Below, one piece after another: positions 33,896 through 43,311 of a stretch of 64,000 nucleotides of DNA. The translations under genes and the position numbers were made by a program. This stretch comes from Marinibaculum pumilum (GTDB lineage: Bacteria > Pseudomonadota > Alphaproteobacteria > Ferrovibrionales > Ferrovibrionaceae). The stretch is taken from positions 310,001-374,000 of the forward strand of contig NZ_JBHRTR010000031.1 in the NCBI RefSeq assembly GCF_042646425.1, in the 5' to 3' direction. Every line of letters starts with the position of its first letter. The stretch's first letter is position 1. Below the pieces are notes generated by a model. The model saw only the letters and a list, made by a program, of their open reading frames with translations. It was not told the DNA's origin and did not search any database.

Positions 33896-34342
33896 TCATT
33901 CCCTTTCGACCAGGGTGAAGGTGGCATGCGGCAGGTTCGCGACCTGCACCGCATGCACGTTCACCTTCTCGTTGCCGCCGAAGCTGGTGCCCAGCTTGCC
34001 CTGCGCATCGAGGGTCCATCGCAGGGTGATCGGTGTCCCGTAGCCGGTCAGGACGATCAGGCCGGACTGTCCGCCCGGCCCGTCGGTCTGCGCCCGGATC
34101 AGCTCTGCCGCATAGACTTCCAGGGTCGCGCCGCGTTGCGGCGCATCGCCGAGCCAGTGCCCCCCGTCGATACTGGCCTCCTCAAGGGTGAAGTCGGCCA
34201 TCGTCAGGTTGCTCAGGTTCACGCTGACGACCGACGGCTTTGCCTCCTGCGCAATGGCGGGCCGCCGGGCGTCCGGTGCGAAGGCGACTGCCGCCGTCAG
34301 TGCGGCAGCCAGGCATGCGACAGCCAGGGAACTCATCGGCAT
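33896..34342 (-). CDS. Secreted protein of unknown function
   Basis: 148 residues with a Sec signal peptide (SSLAVACLAAALTAAVAFA). The mature part is beta-rich in pattern (TMADFTLEEASIDGGHWLG; TPITLRWTLDAQGKLGTSF) with no Cys and no lipobox. I do not recognise a family. It lies between the convergent DUF1476 gene and purB on the same strand as purB, 51 bp after it, so it may be transcribed from the purB promoter. Confidence 0.7.
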   Translation of the reverse strand: MPMSSLAVACLAAALTAAVAFAPDARRPAIAQEAKPSVVSVNLSNLTMADFTLEEASIDGGHWLGDAPQRGATLEVYAAELIRAQTDGPGGQSGLIVLTGYGTPITLRWTLDAQGKLGTSFGGNEKVNVHAVQVANLPHATFTLVERE

Positions 34343-34393
34343 GTGGTGCTCCTTCCGGATTGACGGCGCGGTACCGCCCCGAAGCTCCGGGAG

Positions 34394-35713
34394 CTATGCG
34401 GCCGCCTCGACCCGACCATTATCGTCGAAGACCCGTCGAAAGACGGTGTCGACATGTTTCAGGTGATGCTTCAGGTCGAACAGGGCCGCCAGATCGTCGC
34501 TCGACAGGTGCGCCGTGACCTCCGGGTCGGCCTGCAGCAGGGCCAGCAGCTCGCCCTTGCCCTGCCAGACGGCCATCGCATGGCCCTGCACCTTGGCATA
34601 GGCGTCCTCGCGGCTCATGCCGGCCTGGGTCAGCGCCAGCAGGACCTGCTGCGAATGGATCAGGCCGGACAGCCGGTTCAGGTTGCGGGCCATGTTCTCC
34701 GGATAGACCACCAGCTTGTCGACCACGCCGGCCAGGCGCACCAGGGCGAAGTCCAGGTGCACGGTGGCATCCGGGCCGATGCCGCGTTCCACCGAGGAAT
34801 GGCTGATGTCGCGCTCGTGCCACAGCGCCACATTCTCCATCGCCGGGGTGACGGCGGAGCGGACCAGCCGCGCCAGCCCGGTCAGGTTCTCCGTCAGCAC
34901 CGGGTTGCGCTTGTGCGGCATGGCCGACGAGCCCTTCTGGCCCGGCGCGAAATATTCCTCCGCCTCCAGCACCTCGGTGCGCTGCAGGTGGCGGATCTCC
35001 GTCGCCAGCGCCTCCACCGAACTGGCGATCACGCCCAGGGTGGCGAAGTACATCGCGTGGCGGTCGCGCGGGATCACCTGGGTGGAGATCGGTTCCGGCA
35101 CCAGGCCCAGCTTGGCCGCGACATGCGCCTCCACCTTCGGGTCGATATGGGCGAAGGTGCCGACCGCGCCGGAAATGGCGCAGGTCGCGACCTCCTTCCG
35201 GGCCTGTGCCATGCGGGCACGGGCGCGCCGGAAGGCGGCATAATGGCCGGCCAGCTTCAGGCCGAAGGTGGTGGGCTCCGCATGGATGCCGTGGCTGCGG
35301 CCGATGCAGGGCGTGTCCTTGAACTCCAGGGCGCGCTTCTTCAGTGCGGCCAGCACCAGGTCCAGGTCGTCCAGCAGGATGTCGGCAGCCTGCACCAGCT
35401 GCACCGCCAGGCAGGTGTCCAGCACGTCCGACGAGGTCATGCCCTGGTGGACGAAGCGCGCCGGCGGGCCGACATGCTCGGCCAGGTTGGTCAGGAAGGC
35501 GATCACGTCATGGCGGGTCTCGCGCTCGATCGCGTCGATGCGGTCGACCTCGAAGCGGCCCTTCTCCCAGACAGCCTTCGCTGCGTCCTTCGGGATCACG
35601 CCCAGCGCCGCCTGTGCGTCGCAGGCATGGGCCTCGATCTCGAACCAGATGCGGAACTTGTTTTCCGGCTCCCAGATCTCGGCCATCTTCGGGCGGGTGT
35701 AGCGGGGAATCAT
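34394..35713 (-). CDS. purB: Adenylosuccinate lyase
   Basis: 439 residues, fumarase/aspartase superfamily. It acts twice in purine synthesis, cleaving SAICAR and adenylosuccinate. Motifs: RYTRPKMAEIWE at the start, HQGMTSSDVLDTCLAVQ near 92, GRSHGIHAEPTTFG near 145 and the signature loop GSSAMPHKRNP near 263-273 with its catalytic Ser. It stands on the same strand as the other pur genes but is separated from them by two genes. Confidence 0.97.
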   Translation of the reverse strand: MIPRYTRPKMAEIWEPENKFRIWFEIEAHACDAQAALGVIPKDAAKAVWEKGRFEVDRIDAIERETRHDVIAFLTNLAEHVGPPARFVHQGMTSSDVLDTCLAVQLVQAADILLDDLDLVLAALKKRALEFKDTPCIGRSHGIHAEPTTFGLKLAGHYAAFRRARARMAQARKEVATCAISGAVGTFAHIDPKVEAHVAAKLGLVPEPISTQVIPRDRHAMYFATLGVIASSVEALATEIRHLQRTEVLEAEEYFAPGQKGSSAMPHKRNPVLTENLTGLARLVRSAVTPAMENVALWHERDISHSSVERGIGPDATVHLDFALVRLAGVVDKLVVYPENMARNLNRLSGLIHSQQVLLALTQAGMSREDAYAKVQGHAMAVWQGKGELLALLQADPEVTAHLSSDDLAALFDLKHHLKHVDTVFRRVFDDNGRVEAAA

Positions 35714-35823
35714 GGCATGCGATCCTGACGTGTCGACGGGCCGGCCGGTGGTGCCGGCGCGCCCCGGGTTATAGCAGCTTCGGCGGCGGCGTGCGCAGCG
35801 CGGCCGCCCGACAGGAGGCGGGT

Positions 35824-36366
35824 ATGCCGACCATCAGGGATGCCGACGCGGCCGACCTGCCGCAGATCCTGGCGATCTACAACGAGGTGATCGCCAGTTC
35901 CACCGCGGTCTATTCGGAGACACCGGTCGACCTGGCGGAGCGGCAGGCCTGGCTGGCGGCGAAACAGGCGGCCGGCCATCCCGTCCTGGTCGCCGTCGAG
36001 GCCGATGGAAGCGTCGCCGGCTTCGCCAGTTTCGGTCCCTGGCGGGGCGCCTGGTCCGGCTATCGCCATACGGTGGAGCATTCGGTCCATGTGCAGGCCG
36101 GCAGCCGCGGCAGCGGCGTCGGAGGGGCGCTGATGGAGGGTCTGTTCCCGCGTGCGGCGGCGCAGGGCATGCATGTGATGATCGGCGGCATCGACGCGGC
36201 GAATGCCGGTTCGCTGCGCTTCCACCAGCGGCTCGGCTTCGTGGAGGTGGCGCATTTCCGCGAGGTGGGCGTGAAATTCGGCCGCTGGCTCGACCTCGTC
36301 TTCATGCAGCGCTTCCTGACCGCGCCGGGGGGGACGCCGCCAAACGGACAGCCATCCGGCGCCTGA
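35824..36366 (+). CDS. GNAT N-acetyltransferase, Pat/MddA-like
   Basis: 180 residues. The start MPTIRDADAADLPQILAIYN and the segments PVLVAVEADGSVAGFASF, YRHTVEHSVHVQ and GSGVGGALMEGLFPRAAAQG match the phosphinothricin/methionine-sulfoximine acetyltransferase group, which acetylates free amino-acid analogues with acetyl-CoA. Antibiotic detoxification is not needed to explain it; many such enzymes act on methionine sulfone. Divergent from purB. Confidence 0.88.
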   Translation: MPTIRDADAADLPQILAIYNEVIASSTAVYSETPVDLAERQAWLAAKQAAGHPVLVAVEADGSVAGFASFGPWRGAWSGYRHTVEHSVHVQAGSRGSGVGGALMEGLFPRAAAQGMHVMIGGIDAANAGSLRFHQRLGFVEVAHFREVGVKFGRWLDLVFMQRFLTAPGGTPPNGQPSGA

Positions 36367-36368
36367 CG

Positions 36369-36710
36369 TCAGGCGGCGTCGATTTCCTCTTGCAGCGCCG
36401 CGATGTGCTGCGCCGCGGCGGAGGTGGCGGCCCGTTCAATGGCGCGATAGCGGCTGATCACCGCCAGGCCGACATTGGTCAGCTGGGCGCCGCCGCCGCG
36501 GCGGCCGCCGGTCTGCGCGGCCACCACCGGTTTGCCGAAGATCTGATTCATCTCCTCCACCAGGTCCCAGGCATGCTTGTAGGACATGTTCATCGCCCGG
36601 GCGCCGGCGGAGATCGAGCCGAAGGCGGCGATCTGCTCCAGCAGCTCGATCTTGCCCGGGCCGATCCGGCCGTCGGGGTCCAGGTCGATCCTGAGGCTGA
36701 GCGACGGCAT
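36369..36710 (-). CDS. ModE-like winged-helix regulator (DNA-binding domain only)
   Basis: 113 residues that match the N-terminal LysR-like domain of ModE: ISAGARAMNMSYKHAWDLVEEMN and PVVAAQTGGRRGGGAQLT. The C-terminal molybdate-binding MOP domains of Escherichia coli ModE are absent, as in many short ModE homologues of alphaproteobacteria. It follows modC by 65 bp on the same strand, so it is likely cotranscribed and controls the mod operon through the site before modA. How it would sense molybdate without a MOP domain is unclear. Confidence 0.85.
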   Translation of the reverse strand: MPSLSLRIDLDPDGRIGPGKIELLEQIAAFGSISAGARAMNMSYKHAWDLVEEMNQIFGKPVVAAQTGGRRGGGAQLTNVGLAVISRYRAIERAATSAAAQHIAALQEEIDAA

Positions 36711-36775
36711 CGGCTCCGTCCTCCTCCGTCCGGTGGTGCGGCCGGTGAGGGGGATGCGCGGCCGGTCGGTCCTGT

Positions 36776-37930
36776 CTATCGCAGAGGCACGGCCCCGGCA
36801 ATTGCCCCGGCCCCGGCATCCGTTTCACTGCCGGCGCGCGGTGCCAGCACGGCGCTCTTCACCTGCGCATGGACTGCCATGCCTTCCGCCAGCCCCAGCG
36901 AATCCCAGGACCGCCGGGTGACCCGCGCCAGCAGGCGGGCGCCGGCACCATCGACGCCCAGCGCCAGGACAGCCAGCATCTGGTGCGGCCCGGCCTGCGC
37001 GACCGCATCGATGCGCGCCGGCAGCACGTTCAGGATGGTGGTGCCGCGCGCCGGCTCCAGGGTCAGGCTGACATCGCCGGCGCCGATCCGCAGGCGCAGC
37101 CGGCGGCCTGTCGCCGGCGGCGCATCGACCGGCACCAGGAAGCGCCCGCCGGGAACCTCCAGCCGGGCCAGGCCATAGGCCGGGTCGTGCCCCGTCACCT
37201 CCGCTTCCAGGCTGACCGCGGCGTCACGCTGCAGCGCCAGCGGCAGCGACGGATCGGTCTGCAGGCGGGCGAGGGGGCCGCTGGCCGTCACCCGGCCCGC
37301 CGACATCAGCACCAGCATGTCGGCCAGGCGCTCCACCTCCGCCATGTCGTGACTGACATAGAGCACCGGCAGGGACAGGCTGCCATGCAGCCGTTCCAGG
37401 AAGGGCAGGATCTCTTCCCGTGCCGCGCGGTCCAGGGCGGCCAGCGGTTCGTCCATCAGCAGCAGCCGCGGCTGCGACAGCAGCGCCCGGCCGATGGCGA
37501 CCCGCTGCCGCTCGCCGCCCGACAGCCGTGCGGTGGCCCGTGTCAGCAGCGGTGCCAGCCCCAGCAGCGCGACCACCTCGTCGAAGCCGATGCCGCCGTC
37601 CGCGGCGGCGGGCGGCCGGCCGCGACTGGCATAAAGCAGGTTGCGGCGCACAGAGAGATGCGCGAACAGGCTCGCCTCCTGGAAGACATAGCCGACCGCC
37701 CGGCGGTGCGGCGGCAGGAACGCGGTGTCGTCCTGCCAGCTTTCTCCCGCCACCCGGCAATGGCCGGCCAGGCGCTGCAGGCCGGCAATGCAGCGCAGGA
37801 CGCTGGTCTTGCCGCAGCCGGACGGCCCGAACAGGGCGGTCACCCCGCGCGCGGGCACCGCGAAGGCGGCATCCAGGTCGAAGCCGCCGAGCCGGCCGCG
37901 GAAGGCGATGTCGATCAGCGGGCCTGTCAT
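36776..37930 (-). CDS. modC: Molybdate ABC transporter ATP-binding protein
   Basis: 384 residues. Walker A GPSGCGKTS (35-43), signature LSGGERQR near 135, Walker B LLLMDEPLAALD near 155 and a switch His in YVSHDMAEVERLAD. The C-terminal 130 residues contain a TOBE/MOP domain (ILNVLPARID; GARLLARVTRRSWDSLGL) as in ModC. It powers import of molybdate. It overlaps modB by ATGA. Confidence 0.94.
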   Translation of the reverse strand: MTGPLIDIAFRGRLGGFDLDAAFAVPARGVTALFGPSGCGKTSVLRCIAGLQRLAGHCRVAGESWQDDTAFLPPHRRAVGYVFQEASLFAHLSVRRNLLYASRGRPPAAADGGIGFDEVVALLGLAPLLTRATARLSGGERQRVAIGRALLSQPRLLLMDEPLAALDRAAREEILPFLERLHGSLSLPVLYVSHDMAEVERLADMLVLMSAGRVTASGPLARLQTDPSLPLALQRDAAVSLEAEVTGHDPAYGLARLEVPGGRFLVPVDAPPATGRRLRLRIGAGDVSLTLEPARGTTILNVLPARIDAVAQAGPHQMLAVLALGVDGAGARLLARVTRRSWDSLGLAEGMAVHAQVKSAVLAPRAGSETDAGAGAIAGAVPLR

Positions 37931-38613
37931 CGCCCGACCCGGCGCAGGCGCTTTTCCAAGAGGGTCATCGCCAGGATCACCGCGAAGGCGAAGGCGACCA
38001 TGCCCGCGGCGATGATGTTCGCCTCCTGCCAGCGCAGGGTCTCCACATAGTCGTAGATCGCCACCGACAGGACCCGGGTTTCCCCCGGGATGTTGCCGCC
38101 GATCATCAGCACCACGCCGAACTCGCCCACGGTATGGGCGAAGCCCAGTACGGCGCCGGTCAGGAAGCCGGGCCGGGCGAGCGGCACCGCGACGCTCCAG
38201 AAGGCGCGGGCGGGGGAGGCGCGCAGGGTCGCCGCGACCTCCAGCGGGCGGTCGCCGACGGCCTCGAAGGCGTTGCGGATCGGCTGCACCACGAAGGGCA
38301 GGGAATAGATCACGGAGCCGATCACCAGCCCCTCGAAGGTGAAGGCCAGGGTGCGGGCGCCCCACAGGCCGGCCAGCGCGCCGCCGGGCCCGTCGGGGCC
38401 CAGCGCCACCAGCAGGTAGAAGCCCAGGACGGTCGGCGGCAGGACCAGCGGCAGGGCGACGATCGCCGCCACGATCTCCTTCCAGCGGGCGGGGGAGCGC
38501 GCCAGCCACCAGGCCAGCGGCGTGCCGGCCAGCAGCAGGATCAGGGTGGTGACGGCGGCCAGCGCGATGGTCAGCCGCACCGCATCCCAGATCTCAGGCC
38601 CGATCCCGCTCAC
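37927..38613 (-). CDS. modB: Molybdate ABC transporter permease
   Basis: 228 residues with about five membrane segments and the permease signature EVAATLRASPARAFWSVAVPLARPG, the loop that docks on ModC. GFAHTVGEFGVVLMIGGNIPGETRV after it is specific for ModB. Between modA (83 bp upstream) and modC (4-bp overlap). Confidence 0.95.
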   Translation of the reverse strand: MSGIGPEIWDAVRLTIALAAVTTLILLLAGTPLAWWLARSPARWKEIVAAIVALPLVLPPTVLGFYLLVALGPDGPGGALAGLWGARTLAFTFEGLVIGSVIYSLPFVVQPIRNAFEAVGDRPLEVAATLRASPARAFWSVAVPLARPGFLTGAVLGFAHTVGEFGVVLMIGGNIPGETRVLSVAIYDYVETLRWQEANIIAAGMVAFAFAVILAMTLLEKRLRRVGR

Positions 38614-38696
38614 GCCCGTCCCGTCCCCCGACCCGATGCGCCGCGCGGCTGGCGGCGGAGGCCGTCACTGCATGCGGGTCTCATGGATGACCGGCC

Positions 38697-39476
38697 TCAT
38701 CTCTGATCGCTGTCATAACCGTAGCGCGCGATGATCGAGCTGGCCTCGGGGCCCTTCAGGAAGGCCAGGAACGCGGCCGCGGTGGGATTGTCGCGTCCGC
38801 GCTGCAGCAGCACAGCGTCCTGCCGGATCGCCGGATGCAGGTCCGCCGGCACCAGCCAGCGCGAGCCGGCATCCTGGCCTGCGATCTGCGACAGGGCAAC
38901 GAAACCCAGCGCGGCATTGCCGGACGCCACGAACTGGTAGGCCTGGGCGATATTGCTGCCGCGGACCAGCTGCGGCGCCAACGCGTCGAAGCGGCCCAGC
39001 GCCCGCAGCACCGCCACCGCCGCGACGCCGTAGGGCGCCGTTTCCGGATTGGCGATCGCCAGCGGCCCGACGCCGGCCGCCGCCAGTGTCTCCGGTCCCC
39101 TGACCAGGCCGGGGTCGCGGCTCCACAGCGCAAGCCGCCCGACGGCATAGGTGAAGCCGCTGCCGGGCACGGCCAGGCCCTCGGCCAGCGCGCGCGCCGG
39201 CCGTTCCGCATCGGCGGCAAGGAAGACATCGAAGGGGGCGCCCTGCACGATCTGGCCGTAGAGCTGGCCGGTGGACCCGAAGCTGAGCCTGACCCTACCG
39301 CCGCCCGCTGCCGCGAAGGCGGCGGCGATCTCCTGCGCCGCGGCGGTGAAGTTGGCGGCCACAGCGACCCGCGCCTCGGCCGCGACGGGGAGGGGCCGCA
39401 GCGCGGCCGCCATCGTCATCCCGGCCAGCAGCAGGCCGATGGCGGACATGCCGCGCCTCCAGAAGATCGACCGCAT
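38697..39476 (-). CDS. modA: Molybdate ABC transporter substrate-binding protein
   Basis: 259 residues. A Sec signal (MRSIFWRRGMSAIGLLLAGM, cleaved after VAAEA) is followed by VAVAANFTAAAQEIAAAF and SFGSTGQLYGQI, the first oxyanion-binding segments of ModA, and later GAPFDVFLAADAERP. It captures molybdate or tungstate in the periplasm. The start is uncertain: an inner ATG at 39449 has a better ribosome binding site (GGAGG), while the chosen one gives a more normal signal with a basic start. A possible ModE site lies just upstream. Confidence 0.9.
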   Translation of the reverse strand: MRSIFWRRGMSAIGLLLAGMTMAAALRPLPVAAEARVAVAANFTAAAQEIAAAFAAAGGGRVRLSFGSTGQLYGQIVQGAPFDVFLAADAERPARALAEGLAVPGSGFTYAVGRLALWSRDPGLVRGPETLAAAGVGPLAIANPETAPYGVAAVAVLRALGRFDALAPQLVRGSNIAQAYQFVASGNAALGFVALSQIAGQDAGSRWLVPADLHPAIRQDAVLLQRGRDNPTAAAFLAFLKGPEASSIIARYGYDSDQR

Positions 39477-39503
39477 TCCTCTGCCCACTGGTGGCATCCC
39501 GGA

Positions 39504-39530
39504 CGTTATATTCATTGGAACATAATAAAG
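39504..39530. promoter_or_regulatory. Candidate ModE-type operator upstream of modA
   Basis: An AT-rich imperfect palindrome with arms CGTTATATTC and, inverted on the other side, CTTTATTATG (from CATAATAAAG). It resembles the CGTTATAT-type half sites of ModE boxes. It lies 28 bp before the chosen modA start, where bound repressor would block transcription of modABC. Confidence 0.45.
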
Positions 39531-39722
39531 TCGATCAGGCCCCGGTCTCAATCCAGATGATCGGCAACAGGCCACCGACCGCAGATGCCGCTATGCGAAT
39601 CAAAAAAATAATTCAATATCAATAAATTATGGCGATTTCCTGCGGGCGGAATCCGGAAGCACGGCATCGCCGTTCACCGCTCCGCTGTCCGGAGGGATGG
39701 AGGGAGGGTGAATAACGTCCGG

Positions 39723-40538
39723 CTAGATCAGCTTCTGTGCGCGGAAGCTCAGGTGACCGCCGCGCACGATGATCAGGTGGTCGTGCAGCACGATGTCGAC
39801 CGCCTTCAGCGCGTCCCGGACGGTGCGGGTCATCTGGATGTCCGCCTGCGAGGGGGCCGGGTTCCCGCTGGGATGGTTGTGCACCATGATCACCGCAGAG
39901 GCCTCCATTTCCAGCGCCCGCTTGACCACCTGGCGGGTATAGACGGGCGTATGGTTGACCACGCCACGCTGCTGCTCCTCGTCGTCGATCACCTGGTTCT
40001 GCACGTTCAGGAAGATCACCCGGAACTGCTCGACCGGCTCAAGGCCCATCCTCGCGCGGCAATAGTCGATCACCGCCTGTTCGGAACTCAGCGTGTCGGG
40101 GTCGAGCATCTTCTGGCGAAGGAGGCGCAGGCCCGCCTCGTGAACGACCTTGAGGCCCGCAGCTACCGCCGGCCCGCTGCCGTCGATGGCGGTGAGTTTC
40201 TCATACGGCGCCGAAAGAACGCCAGATAAGCCTTTGAATTCTTCGAGAAAAATCTTAGCCAGCGGTTTCACATCCTTGACCGGGATCAGTCCGATCAGGA
40301 TGAGCTCGAGGATCTCGTAATCCTCCATGCCGCGACCGCCGCTTTCCAGGAAGCGTTGCCGCAAGCGCCCGCGATGGCCCTGCTTCCGCTTCTTCTCGGC
40401 GGCCTCTCTGTCGGCGGCCTTCCTGTCAGCGTCCCTGCTGTCAGGGGCCTCGCTTTCGGGCTGTACCCGCCCATCGACGAGAGACAGCGGAAGGCGCGGC
40501 TCTTCGGCCCCGACCCGGCTGGCACGACGGCGCGGCAC
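39723..40538 (-). CDS. radC: RadC/MPN-family protein
   Basis: 271 residues. The JAMM-type motif HNHPSGNPAPSQAD lies near 216-229 and the N-terminal helix-hairpin region has ILELILIGLIPVKDVKPLAK. The historic name RadC links it to DNA repair, but the repair role has been doubted; the fold is a metal-dependent MPN domain. The first 55 residues are charged and low-complexity (AADREAAEKKRKQGHRGR). It follows map by 31 bp on the same strand. Confidence 0.9.
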   Translation of the reverse strand: MPRRRASRVGAEEPRLPLSLVDGRVQPESEAPDSRDADRKAADREAAEKKRKQGHRGRLRQRFLESGGRGMEDYEILELILIGLIPVKDVKPLAKIFLEEFKGLSGVLSAPYEKLTAIDGSGPAVAAGLKVVHEAGLRLLRQKMLDPDTLSSEQAVIDYCRARMGLEPVEQFRVIFLNVQNQVIDDEEQQRGVVNHTPVYTRQVVKRALEMEASAVIMVHNHPSGNPAPSQADIQMTRTVRDALKAVDIVLHDHLIIVRGGHLSFRAQKLI

Positions 40539-40569
40539 GGCCGTACCCGGAAAAGCCGGGCCGCCGCCT

Positions 40570-41397
40570 TCAGGCGTAGGGCGGCTGGTGCAGGCCGGCG
40601 GGGGAGGCGGTGAAGATCTCCACCCCGTCCTCCGTCACCCCGACGGAATGCTCGTACTGGGCGGAAAGGGAACGGTCGCGGGTGACCGCGGTCCAGCCGT
40701 CCGACAGCATCCGCACCTGCCACTTGCCGGCATTCACCATCGGCTCGACGGTGAAGAACATGCCGGCGCGCAGGACGGTGCCGGTGCCGGGCTCGCCGTA
40801 GTGCAGGATGTTCGGCGCATCGTGGAAGACGCGGCCCAGCCCGTGGCCGCAGAAATCCCGCACGACGGAGAAGCGGTTGGCTTCCGCGAAGCTCTGGATG
40901 GCGTGGCCGATATCGCCCAGGGTCGCACCGGGGCGCACCGCCTGTATGCCGCGCATCATCGCCTCGTAGGTGATGTCGCACAGTTTCCGCGCCCGCACCC
41001 CGACCTCGCCGGCGAAGAACATCCGGCTGGTATCGCCGTGCCAGCCGTCCAGGATCACGGTGACGTCGATGTTCATCACATCGCCTTCGCGCAGGCGCTT
41101 GTCGCCCGGGATGCCGTGGCAGACGACATGGTTGATGCTGGTGCAGATCGACTTCGGAAAGCCGCGATAGCCCAGCGGTGCCGGGATCGCGCCATGGTCC
41201 ATGATGAAGGCATGGCACAGCCGGTCCAGTTCGCCGGTGCTGACCCCGGGCTGCACGTGCGGCGTGATCATGTCCAGGCATTCCGCCGCCAGCCGTCCGG
41301 CGCGGCGCATCCCCTCGAACTCCTCGGGGCCGTGCAGCTTGATGGCATTCGAGCGGCGGGTGCGGCTCTCGGCCTCCTCGGCGGTGATGTAGTTCAT
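40570..41397 (-). CDS. map: Methionine aminopeptidase, type I
   Basis: 275 residues. It removes the first methionine from new proteins. Metal ligands are visible in NIDVTVILDGWHGDTSRMF (two Asp), GHGLGRVFHDAP (His), FTVEPMVN (Glu) and YEHSVGVTEDG near the end. The 20-residue extension before EEFEGMRRAGRL is usual in alphaproteobacteria. The ATG has a weak upstream site. Likely cotranscribed with radC. Confidence 0.96.
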   Translation of the reverse strand: MNYITAEEAESRTRRSNAIKLHGPEEFEGMRRAGRLAAECLDMITPHVQPGVSTGELDRLCHAFIMDHGAIPAPLGYRGFPKSICTSINHVVCHGIPGDKRLREGDVMNIDVTVILDGWHGDTSRMFFAGEVGVRARKLCDITYEAMMRGIQAVRPGATLGDIGHAIQSFAEANRFSVVRDFCGHGLGRVFHDAPNILHYGEPGTGTVLRAGMFFTVEPMVNAGKWQVRMLSDGWTAVTRDRSLSAQYEHSVGVTEDGVEIFTASPAGLHQPPYA

Positions 41398-41515
41398 GCC
41401 TGCGATCGTCCTTCTTGCCCTGGCCGGCAGGGCAGGGCCCTTGCCCGCCGGCATTGCGTTCCTATTTAGTGCATGCCCTGCGCCGGTGCCAATCCGCACG
41501 GCGCGGAATCCGGGT

Positions 41516-42259
41516 TCAGGGCCGGCCGGCTTCCCAATCCGCAGGCAGCCGCCGGTCAACACGGATCTCCTGCGGCGAGAGGCGGCAGGCATAGACCAAC
41601 GCCTCGACGCCAGCCGCCTGCGCCGCCGCGAAGGCGCGCCAGTAGGCCGGGTCGAGGTCCGCGGCGGGCCGGAAGCCGTCGCAATCCTCCCGCTGCACCA
41701 CGAACAGCATCACCGCCCGCGCGCCGGCCTGCGCCATCTCCGCCAGTTCGGCGAGATGCTTTGCGCCCCGTGCGGTGACGCAGTCGGGGAACTCCGCGGC
41801 GCCGCTTCTGCCGCTGCCGGCCCGTTTCAGGTGGACGTTCTTCACCTCCACATAGCAGGGCGGCCGCGCCGGATCCTCCAGCAGAAGGTCGATCCGGCTG
41901 TTGCGGCCATAGCGGACCTCGCGGCGCAGGCCCTCATAGCCCGCCAGTTCCGGGATCGTGCCCGCGGCCACCGCCTCGGCCGCCAGCGCATTGGGCCAGG
42001 CGGTGTTGATGCCGACCAGGCCGGCGCCGGTCGCGGGGTCCGCCTCCACCAGCTCCCAGCTCCATCTCAGCTTCCGCGCCGGGTTGCGGGCCGGGCTCGC
42101 CCAGAGCCGGCGGCCGGGGTCCAGCAGGCCGAGCATGGCGCCGGGGTTGGCGACATGGATGGTGTCCGGCCCCGGTGCGTCGTCGAACTGCACGTCGGCC
42201 AGGAACCGCTTGTAGCGGCGCAGCAGGCGGGCGGGGCGAAGCGGGTCGGGAAAGCGCAT
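41516..42259 (-). CDS. sfsA: SfsA-family protein
   Basis: 247 residues matching SfsA: an OB-like N-terminus (RYKRFLADVQFDDAP), then AHVANPG-type segment HVANPGAMLGLLDPG, and a nuclease-like C-terminal domain with SRIDLLLED, CYVEVKNVHLKR and FPDCVTARGAKHLAEL. The original description is a sugar fermentation regulator that binds DNA; the D-x-E-x-K pattern suggests a PD-(D/E)XK fold. It follows the gene order sfsA-map-radC known in Rhodospirillales and Rhizobiales. Confidence 0.9.
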   Translation of the reverse strand: MRFPDPLRPARLLRRYKRFLADVQFDDAPGPDTIHVANPGAMLGLLDPGRRLWASPARNPARKLRWSWELVEADPATGAGLVGINTAWPNALAAEAVAAGTIPELAGYEGLRREVRYGRNSRIDLLLEDPARPPCYVEVKNVHLKRAGSGRSGAAEFPDCVTARGAKHLAELAEMAQAGARAVMLFVVQREDCDGFRPAADLDPAYWRAFAAAQAAGVEALVYACRLSPQEIRVDRRLPADWEAGRP

Positions 42260-42385
42260 CGACCTCCAGTGCCAGGGGCTGCCGGAGATGGCAAGCCGCT
42301 TGGCCATCCCGGCTTTGCCATCGGGGGCGGCGGTGCTACATCCGCCACAGGCAAGGCGGTGTGACTGAAGGAAGGGGAGGGGCCG

Positions 42386-43150
42386 GTGGCAGAGGAAGGC
42401 AAGATCGTCACGGCGGCGATGCTGGTGATCGGCAACGAGATCCTGTCCGGCCGCACCCAGGACGCCAACATGCACTACATCGCCGGGCGGCTGAACGAGC
42501 TCGGCGTGCGCCTGGCGGAAGCGCGTGTGGTGCGCGACGTGACGGAGGAGATCGTCGCCGCGGTCAACGCCCTGCGCGCCCGCTACGACTATGTCTTCAC
42601 CTCCGGCGGGATCGGCCCGACCCATGACGACATCACCGCCGACGCGATCGCGTCGGCTTTCGGCCTGCATATCGACATCCGCGACGATGCGCGCGCCCTG
42701 CTGGAGGCCCATTACGAGCCCGGCCAGCTGACGGCGGCGCGGCTGCGCATGGCCCGGATCCCCGACGGGGCCAGCCTGATCGACAATCCGATCTCCACCG
42801 CGCCCGGCTTCCGGGTGGAGAACGTCTTCGTCATGGCCGGCGTGCCGGCGATCTTCCGCGCCATGTTCGAGAGCTGCCGCCACGACATCGCCGGCGGCGC
42901 GCCGCTCTTGTCGCGCACGATCTCGAGCGAACTGCCCGAAGGCCGCCTCGCCGAGCCGCTGGGCCTGCTTCAGGAGCGCTATGCCGATGTCGACATGGGC
43001 TCCTACCCGTTCTACCGGGGGCAACGGTTCGGCACCTCGATCGTCATGCGCTGCACCGACGCGGCCCGGCTGGACAGCGCGGTGGCGGAACTGAAGGCAT
43101 CGATCGTGGAACTCGGCGGCAGCCCCCACGAGGGCGATCCCCCGGCCTGA
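42386..43150 (+). CDS. MoaB/CinA N-terminal-type molybdopterin-binding protein
   Basis: 254 residues starting at GTG with GGGGAGGGG upstream. It has the MoaB/MogA fold: AAMLVIGNEILSGRTQDAN at the start, FTSGGIGPTHDDITADAIASAF near 72-93 and NVFVMAGVPAIFRAMFE. The C-terminal CinA amidase domain is missing, so it is the short form common in alphaproteobacteria. The biological role of the short form is not settled. Divergent from sfsA. Confidence 0.9.
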   Translation: MAEEGKIVTAAMLVIGNEILSGRTQDANMHYIAGRLNELGVRLAEARVVRDVTEEIVAAVNALRARYDYVFTSGGIGPTHDDITADAIASAFGLHIDIRDDARALLEAHYEPGQLTAARLRMARIPDGASLIDNPISTAPGFRVENVFVMAGVPAIFRAMFESCRHDIAGGAPLLSRTISSELPEGRLAEPLGLLQERYADVDMGSYPFYRGQRFGTSIVMRCTDAARLDSAVAELKASIVELGGSPHEGDPPA

Positions 43151-43311
43151 AGCGGATCGGCGCAGCCGGCTGCCACGGAAACGCCGCGTTTCGGACACGC
43201 GGTCGAACGCTTCCCCTGCGAAACCTGACATGGTCGACGATGCGGCGGCGGCGCGGACGGGCTCCGCGGCCGGCGTATCACCTGGAAGGAGAGCGAAGGA
43301 AGGAGATCCCC

